A DNA stretch of 64,000 bases from Sclerotinia nivalis (Eukaryota; Ascomycota; Leotiomycetes; Helotiales; Sclerotiniaceae): the NCBI GenBank assembly GCA_029531795.1, contig JAPEIS010000015.1, forward strand, positions 1,240,001 to 1,304,000, read 5' to 3'. A model generated the notes under the pieces. The model worked only from the letters and a program-made list of their open reading frames with translations, had not been told where the DNA came from and did no database searches. Positions 58,248-64,000 of this stretch are shown here, one piece after another; the first letter of the stretch is position 1; each line of letters opens with the position of its first letter. Both the position numbers and the translations under genes were made by a program.

Positions 58248-61200
58248 GGGTGGGGTTGTCAAAATGCACTTTCATTGTTTAATTTTTAGTTGGACATTCA
58301 AGATGACCAAGATAATTGTATTATTAGACTTTTTATAGGGTTCTCTCGCTAGGTTTTTTTTATGATAATTAATGTCTTCCTTCATTGATTCATTCATATA
58401 TACATTATCAATGCATATGCATGTTCCCTAAATTGAATGTCCATGCTTGTACAGCTGTTAAAATATTCACCTCTGATCGGCTTCCTGTACACTTCAGTGT
58501 CCCAGTTCAGATTTAGCAATCAGATGATCTCGAGGCTCGAATGCCTCATATTATCACTTCGGATATTTTAACTCAAATATAACAATCAAATCATATGCTC
58601 TTTCATGTTCAGATGCGTCGGAATTTACTTTGCGCGTGGGATTTCGTCCATTCGTGCACATGAATTCAGGTTTTCATTGGCGACTTTTCCTCACGCTACC
58701 TGGCAGTTTCTCTGTCATAACTAGGTTATAGGAGCTGCTCTGGGTATCAGGGGGCAATGGTGGAGGACCTCGAAGAATAGAGGGGTTACTGATAGGAGGG
58801 CGGTATGTGATGCGCGCCATGAGAAGTGGGAGAGCATGATGATGGTGGTTCTTTTCATGAATACAGTAATGGCGGTTCATGATTCACGAGTTAGCATACT
58901 CAAGTCATAAACCTTCGCCACAATCATTCGAATTATCCCTGGCTAAGTCAGGTTGTGGTATATCTCGCTATAAAAGACCAGGTGTCTGTGCAAGTCGTTC
59001 AATACTGGTTTTCGCACGTAACCTATCTCCGAGTGTCACTCTCTCCGAGTAACATGGGCTGCTAAGATTATGGCAAATATTGTGGTTGATTGGTTGGCAT
59101 TACCTCGGTGCGTTTAGCGTCTCTGGAGAGTTTTATGGTCAGTTCCGCAGTGGCATGGCTGTTGTCATCATTGTGTAAGTTATAAAAGTTTAAAGACTGG
59201 TTTTAGCTTCTGTGTGTTGTTTTGTTGCATATCTGAAGATTCTCGGTATTGCTAGCTTCAGTAAATTTAGCTCCGGCATGTCAAGGTTAGAGCAACAGTA
59301 TAAACACAGTGGAATCTGATCGGCTCAATTGGTGAGGTATTATAATGGAGAGGTCAATATATATGTATATTCTACATGTGAAAACTCTGATCTGGCCTAT
59401 ATACAGTTTGCTTACTCAGCTTGCTTATTCAGCATAATTCCTGACACGGCATATCATTATGTTGCATATCTTAGCATCTTCGGCATTGTTAGCTTCGGTA
59501 CTCCGTATTGGAGTGGCATCATTGAATCGCCCGAACAGAAGAAGACACATTATCCTTCCTCATATTTGGCTCTAGGAAACCAGGGATTATGCTAGATGGA
59601 GAGGGGTCGTAAACCAGTTGCTATGTGTTGCTGAACTGTTATTCGGTGATTTTTGATCTAGAAATTGAGTAATCGGTATACCCGAGGGTAATAGGATATT
59701 GTAGTGAAGGTATTTAACAGGTCTAGGCATTTGGAGACGGACGATCCGTAAAAACTTGTGATTTTAACATAAAATAAAGTCCTCGACTATTATTGTTTTA
59801 AAGCAAGTCATCCAAAGAAGAAAAATCCCAATGCCTCTAGTTCCAGGAGCAGAGAGGTATAAGTACAGAGCGAATAATACTAATACCGGATCATGACGCC
59901 ATCCAATTAATGCAAATCAGAACTTTAGTCGCAGACTACTTGCATCTAGTCAAATCAGGCGAGAAATTAGGCGATTATTTAGGCAAATTTAGTTCACTGA
60001 GGGGGTGAAGTAGTGCTTTTTGGGACAACGTTTTTTATATATTAGTGGTATTCAAAAGGGGTTTTGTCAGTGATTTCTAAATGTATTTATTTAAGCGTTG
60101 GCTGAGGTAGAACTTTCCGAAGAGGAAGATTGGTATTAATTATCTTGGGGGTAAGCACAAATACAAATATGAAGTCATATGCATTAGCAGTGTTATATTC
60201 AACATCGAATGGTAGTCTAATTAGGTAGGTAGATAATAGATTAGACAAATAGTAGCTCTTCCCGAGAGATTTCTAGATCTCTCTCTAGGTAGTGAACAAA
60301 AACTATAGATCGCGATGTTTTGTTTTTTCTTTTAGACATATAAAGACTTATCTATTGCGTATATATATATATATATATATATATACATGATCACATCCTT
60401 TTTATTTATCTACAAAAAATACGATAGACTTATTTCCAAATTTGAATTCTTCAATTGTTTCCTTTATAGAATGTATACAGAAATCTGAACTCAGATGCTG
60501 ATTATTACTAACTAATATTTAATTCCAAGATCTTGTCAGAAGATGATTTAAGCGATGTATAGTTAGTTGTATGTAGAAGAAAATAAACTTAATCTTCTAG
60601 TAGATAGGATCTATATATTTTTTCTCCTCTCTTCTCATTACAAATAAAACGAAGAAACCTATAATTATAAGTATATATATAGAAACATATTTGATATATC
60701 TATCTTACGCTGTGCTGAAATGAAATAAAACATTTTCTTTTTCAAAATTGAGAAATTGAGAAATTATTCATCAAGCTAGAATTTTACTCAGAATGTATTT
60801 AATCATAGTTTCAATCTATTCATTCGACCCCCCCTCCCATCAAACAAGATGGCCGAAATCGAAAAAATCCGGTAATTATGAAGAAAAAGGATAATAGGAA
60901 TAAAGATATTGTAAATCGAAGAATAAGCGGAATAGAAGAATTTGAGGAGGGTATTCAGATGGAGGGTGGAAAGGGGAATGAGATATGATATATGGGGGAA
61001 TGAGAGATTGGTAGTTGAAGTGGAGAGATTGTGAGGGGAAGATGAAAGGTTGGAATTGTTTAGGGCGGAGATCGATTGTGTGATGAAGGGATAGAATCTA
61101 ATTGGGAAAGGGATTGCGGGGAAAGGGGGTGGAATGTCGATTGTATTAGATTGCACATTTGCAAAAAAAGGGGGGAAGTAGGGGGAAACTTTGTTGATGC

Positions 61201-62228
61201 GAATGTGATAGGGACAGAATTATTTTTGTTCTATGTTTGAGTCGTGCTGTGCACGGGATTTAGAGTACAAGATGAAGCTCGCAGTTTAGATGAGGATTTT
61301 GTGTACCGGGTTTCACTAGAAATGTATCGTATTGAATCAAATGTATATCATCTTTTACAATATCCTTCCATCCTGCTCGGTATTAGGCTCAATATGGCAA
61401 ATACGATTGTGGGTCTATATAGTCAGGAATCGTAGCTCCAATAATAAGATAACCCTCTTCACACCTACAACTTTAATCCTTTCATCGGGCTATTATGACA
61501 TCAAAGACAAGTATAGAGAACCAAAAAGAACCTCTTCCCACCTGCGGGTTTTGCTTGGCAACACAAGCGTTTGATGAATTTCTCTTAGCTCTTTTAGCTC
61601 TTCTAGCTCTTCGCAATTATAATGATGACATAGCGATCAGAGAGACGAAACCTAGACGCTATCGAATACATTGATATTTGACGAAGATGTAAAGTAAAAT
61701 ACATCTGCGTCATGGCCTCCAGGTTTAAACTTATGAATATTTTTTGGGGGTGCAGGTGAGGTTATTCTGGTGAATCTGGATTTGTATATATACCATCTAA
61801 GGGAAGTGATCATGAATGGACAATTACGACGAGATGGCTATTAGCTGCATGGAGATGTGATGAGATTAGACGAAGTATATAGATGAAGTATAAGCCGTAG
61901 TCCGAATGGAAATGAAACATAGAGCTAACGAGAACGTACAGTGACGCAATTGAATATAATCTGACCAGACTCAAGTAGTGAATTGAGACAGTTGGTGGTA
62001 CTGTAGTCAAGTAAGTCAGCTCACTTTACATCCTGAGAATATTGAGATATTTTTAGAATACTCGCGCAACGGACTTTGGATTCTTTCCTTGCAAAAGAAC
62101 CACCTCGTGTCCATAAATTGCAACCTCGAAGCTCTCGCAAAACTCAACCATTCAAGTCATAGACTGAAGACTCTACTACACATCAGTAAGTTAGTTTTTG
62201 ATATAGCGTCTTTTGAATATATACTGAT
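58248..62228. other. Four-kilobase AT-rich stretch without genes
   Basis: Contains a (TA)n microsatellite at about 60360-60385, an imperfect direct repeat of about 55 bp (near 59221 and 59459, both with GTTGCATATCT and a GCTAGCTTC- or GTTAGCTTC-type end), and very AT-rich sequence from about 60160 to 60790. The minus-strand frame at 60803-61156 is low-complexity and not called. No RNA gene was found. Confidence 0.45.
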
Positions 62229-63173
62229 ATGCAGCATTTAGTGAAAGTCAAGCATTTACTCTCTGTCAGGGCCTTCAGACAGTGTTTGAAACGACCGCAG
62301 CCAGATAAAAAGGGAAAACATACCCCGAATGTGGAACTGACTCTGACGGATATCGATTCCCAAGTACAAACTGATGCTCTTACCGGTCCTACTTTCACTA
62401 TCTTTCCAAATCTTCCCCTCGAGTTACAACGCAAGATATGGGAATTTGCCGCTATCACCCATCCTCGAGCTATTGAAGTTCATCCCCGATATAAAAGAAA
62501 TACGAATAAGCCGGTAGCTTACTTTTATTATTTCTTTGGAATGGTTCCTCGTCACAGATATTACACAACGACATCTGCTATCCCAACAAATCTTCTACAT
62601 ACCTGTAGTGAATCCCGAAATATAGCTTTGAGACAGTACAGTTTCCATTTCTTCTTTGGTCAACCCTTCTACTTCAATGCCGATCGGGATATTCTCTTCG
62701 TGAAGGGCGATGCCATTCTCGACTTTTCAAGAACGAGGAATCGCATGATCACCCATACTCCTATAGAGGAAGGATGCACATCCAGCATCGTCGCCAAATA
62801 CAAGATCCGTTTCCTTGCCATCGATTACAAAACCACCGATCCTTTCCTACCCTGGGTAAGACTTCAATCGGCAGAACAAAAGCGCTCTTGGAACATATAT
62901 TTCTGGAGTGAGTATGTGCTGAATGGAATTACAGTGGAGAAGATATTCCTAGTTTATACCGAGCAGGATCAACGAAATGAAGCGGTGGAGGATGCAAAAG
63001 CTATGTATGAGCATGGAAAAAGTAAGATGAAGCTTTATTCTCGGGCGGTAGGAACAAACGGTTCATCAGTAAGGGAAATTTACTGTAAGGGCATTGAATT
63101 GAGAAGGAGATACGGGCTAGGATTCAAGGCACCTCCAGTCGAAGCAATTTTAGATACAGAGCTCATCCAATAA
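62229..63173 (+). CDS. 2EXR-domain protein
   Basis: Intronless 314-aa product. The head FPNLPLELQRKIWEFA at about 59-74 is the 2EXR (F-box-like) signature of fungal hypothetical proteins, preceded by a polar stretch. It is followed by NLLHTCSESRNIALRQY, the second conserved element of that family, and by FYFNADRDILFVKGDAI, the third. The remainder has mixed alpha/beta content. The role is not known; the family is highly expanded in Leotiomycetes. The last third (VEDAKAMYEHGKSKMKLYSR) is helical and charged. The start at 62229 precedes the domain by 58 residues and is the only upstream ATG in frame near it. Confidence 0.75.
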   Translation: MQHLVKVKHLLSVRAFRQCLKRPQPDKKGKHTPNVELTLTDIDSQVQTDALTGPTFTIFPNLPLELQRKIWEFAAITHPRAIEVHPRYKRNTNKPVAYFYYFFGMVPRHRYYTTTSAIPTNLLHTCSESRNIALRQYSFHFFFGQPFYFNADRDILFVKGDAILDFSRTRNRMITHTPIEEGCTSSIVAKYKIRFLAIDYKTTDPFLPWVRLQSAEQKRSWNIYFWSEYVLNGITVEKIFLVYTEQDQRNEAVEDAKAMYEHGKSKMKLYSRAVGTNGSSVREIYCKGIELRRRYGLGFKAPPVEAILDTELIQ

Positions 63174-63748
63174 CCCATCTCATCCACCTCACCTCACCGC
63201 ATCTCATTACACCCCGCACAACAAAAACAGTACGCCTTATCATTCCGGCCTCAACGAGTATCAATGAACATCAACGAGCATCAACGAACAAGAAAATAAT
63301 GTATGGACATGAAGGCGGTCTCGATAGCAACGAATAGATTTATTCACTTTAGCTTTAGTAAAAAAAATTGATTCAGAAGGGTACAGAATAAGAATCGTAT
63401 CATGAATGATATATGAAAGCTATGATATGAAGTACTCAAGTACAAGGATGTGATTTATATACATGTGACCAAAAAAAGAAATCAGAAAACCAAACACTCT
63501 TCAGCTGTTGTGATACTCTAGTAGATGCTAGGTAGGTAGGTATATAGGTATGTAAGAAGCACAACACTAGCCTATCCCGATACACACATCCCAAGGTCCT
63601 TAACCCAATATAAATAAACACTACCACACACCTAGTACCATCCCGACTCACAACTTCAGATTTACTTATCAATATATACAAATACATCTACATAAACGAA
63701 TTAGACTTTATAAATTTATATCAAAAAAAGGTATACTCGAGAATCTCT
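63174..63748. other. Intergenic
   Basis: Between the 2EXR gene and the convergent gene at the edge. Contains ATCAACGA(A/G)CA repeats near 63260-63290. No gene seen. Confidence 0.35.
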
Positions 63749-64000
63749 CTAATCATGCTCATCCTCCTCACTATCATCCCCAAAAATCGCCTTAAAAACC
63801 GCATCAGTAGCCCTTTGACCCTCTAAAGCATCATTTCTCTCTGCATCAACTATCACGCGCTGCTCTTCTCCTTCATTCTTAATTACCACATTCTCAAGGC
63901 CAAAATTATCGTCCATCTCCTCTTTCTTGATTTCCGGTTCTCGGAACCCGGTTCCATTTCCAGCTTCAATCATCATTCTTTCAATTTCTCTCCTCGCTAC
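63749..64000 (-). CDS. C-terminal end of a gene truncated by the window edge
   Basis: A minus-strand frame is open across the right edge and ends with TAATC-adjacent TGA at 63749. The visible 83 residues are acidic and hydrophilic: VARREIERMMIEAGNG, KKEEMDDNFG, and finally TDAVFKAIFGDDSEEDEHD. The closing FKAIFGDDSEE-type motif resembles the C-terminus of GPATCH1/TOUGH-like (DUF1604) G-patch splicing proteins. This is a resemblance only, since the diagnostic domains would lie beyond the window. Confidence 0.5.
   Translation of the reverse strand, partial: VARREIERMMIEAGNGTGFREPEIKKEEMDDNFGLENVVIKNEGEEQRVIVDAERNDALEGQRATDAVFKAIFGDDSEEDEHD

Noticed and set aside
60803..61156. 117-codon minus-strand frame
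   Set aside because: Low-complexity Ile/Ser/Asn/Pro translation of purine-rich DNA; no domain and no promoter context.

Overview
The window is nuclear DNA of a filamentous ascomycete. Its genes carry short GT-AG introns (about 50-100 bp) and match typical euascomycete families: kinesin-1, RAD6, mitochondrial acetyl-CoA acetyltransferase, a UaY-type zinc-cluster regulator, PTH11-like membrane proteins and 2EXR/F-box-like proteins. Protein content and gene style fit a leotiomycete such as Botrytis or Sclerotinia, but that placement is inference; no species marker was searched.

Layout. 1-5.2 kb is accessory: a gene relic, a PD-(D/E)XK nuclease-like gene divergent from a fungal-type protein kinase whose N-terminus appears frameshifted, and a 331-bp tandem duplication whose copies differ almost only by transitions (RIP-like). 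6.1-7.1 kb encodes a dihydrodipicolinate-synthase-family aldolase. A gene-poor stretch follows, with a MITE-like inverted repeat at 7.84-8.07 kb. At 9.0-12.0 kb there is a possible small two-exon gene, a decayed gene and an intact 254-aa unknown. At 12.8 kb lies a GPI-anchored secreted protein.

15.5-23.5 kb is a core block: kinesin-1, RAD6, acetyl-CoA acetyltransferase and a SigF-like NTF2-like membrane protein. 24.7-28.5 kb holds two minus-strand F-box/2EXR-like genes.

29.4-38.1 kb is the most unusual part. A 119-nt 5S rRNA gene is split by a 215-bp retroelement-like insertion that has a 13-bp target duplication and an (AATC)n tail. The same 3' sequence ends a second, 861-bp insertion about 5 kb away, also flanked by a 13-bp duplication. 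Around the second insertion lie three members of an unrecognised small protein family (motif IFxAPxxWWxxF), the third a pseudogene. A PTH11-like membrane protein precedes them.

38.6-45.2 kb carries the UaY-like regulator and a 12-TM MFS transporter, both minus strand, followed by a probable 89-aa two-exon gene. 46-52 kb is gene-poor, with long T tracts and a tRNA-like relic. 52.0-58.2 kb holds a CCDC124/Lso2-like protein, an AKTIP-like E2 variant lacking the catalytic cysteine motif, and a large conserved membrane-anchored unknown. 58.2-62.2 kb is AT-rich and apparently gene-free. A 2EXR protein and the C-terminus of a gene running off the right edge (possibly GPATCH1-like) close the window.

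There are no operons. The core genes are independent housekeeping genes. The accessory blocks share signs of transposition and RIP-like decay: TGG-to-TGA and probable CAA-to-TAA stops, transition-only divergence and target duplications.
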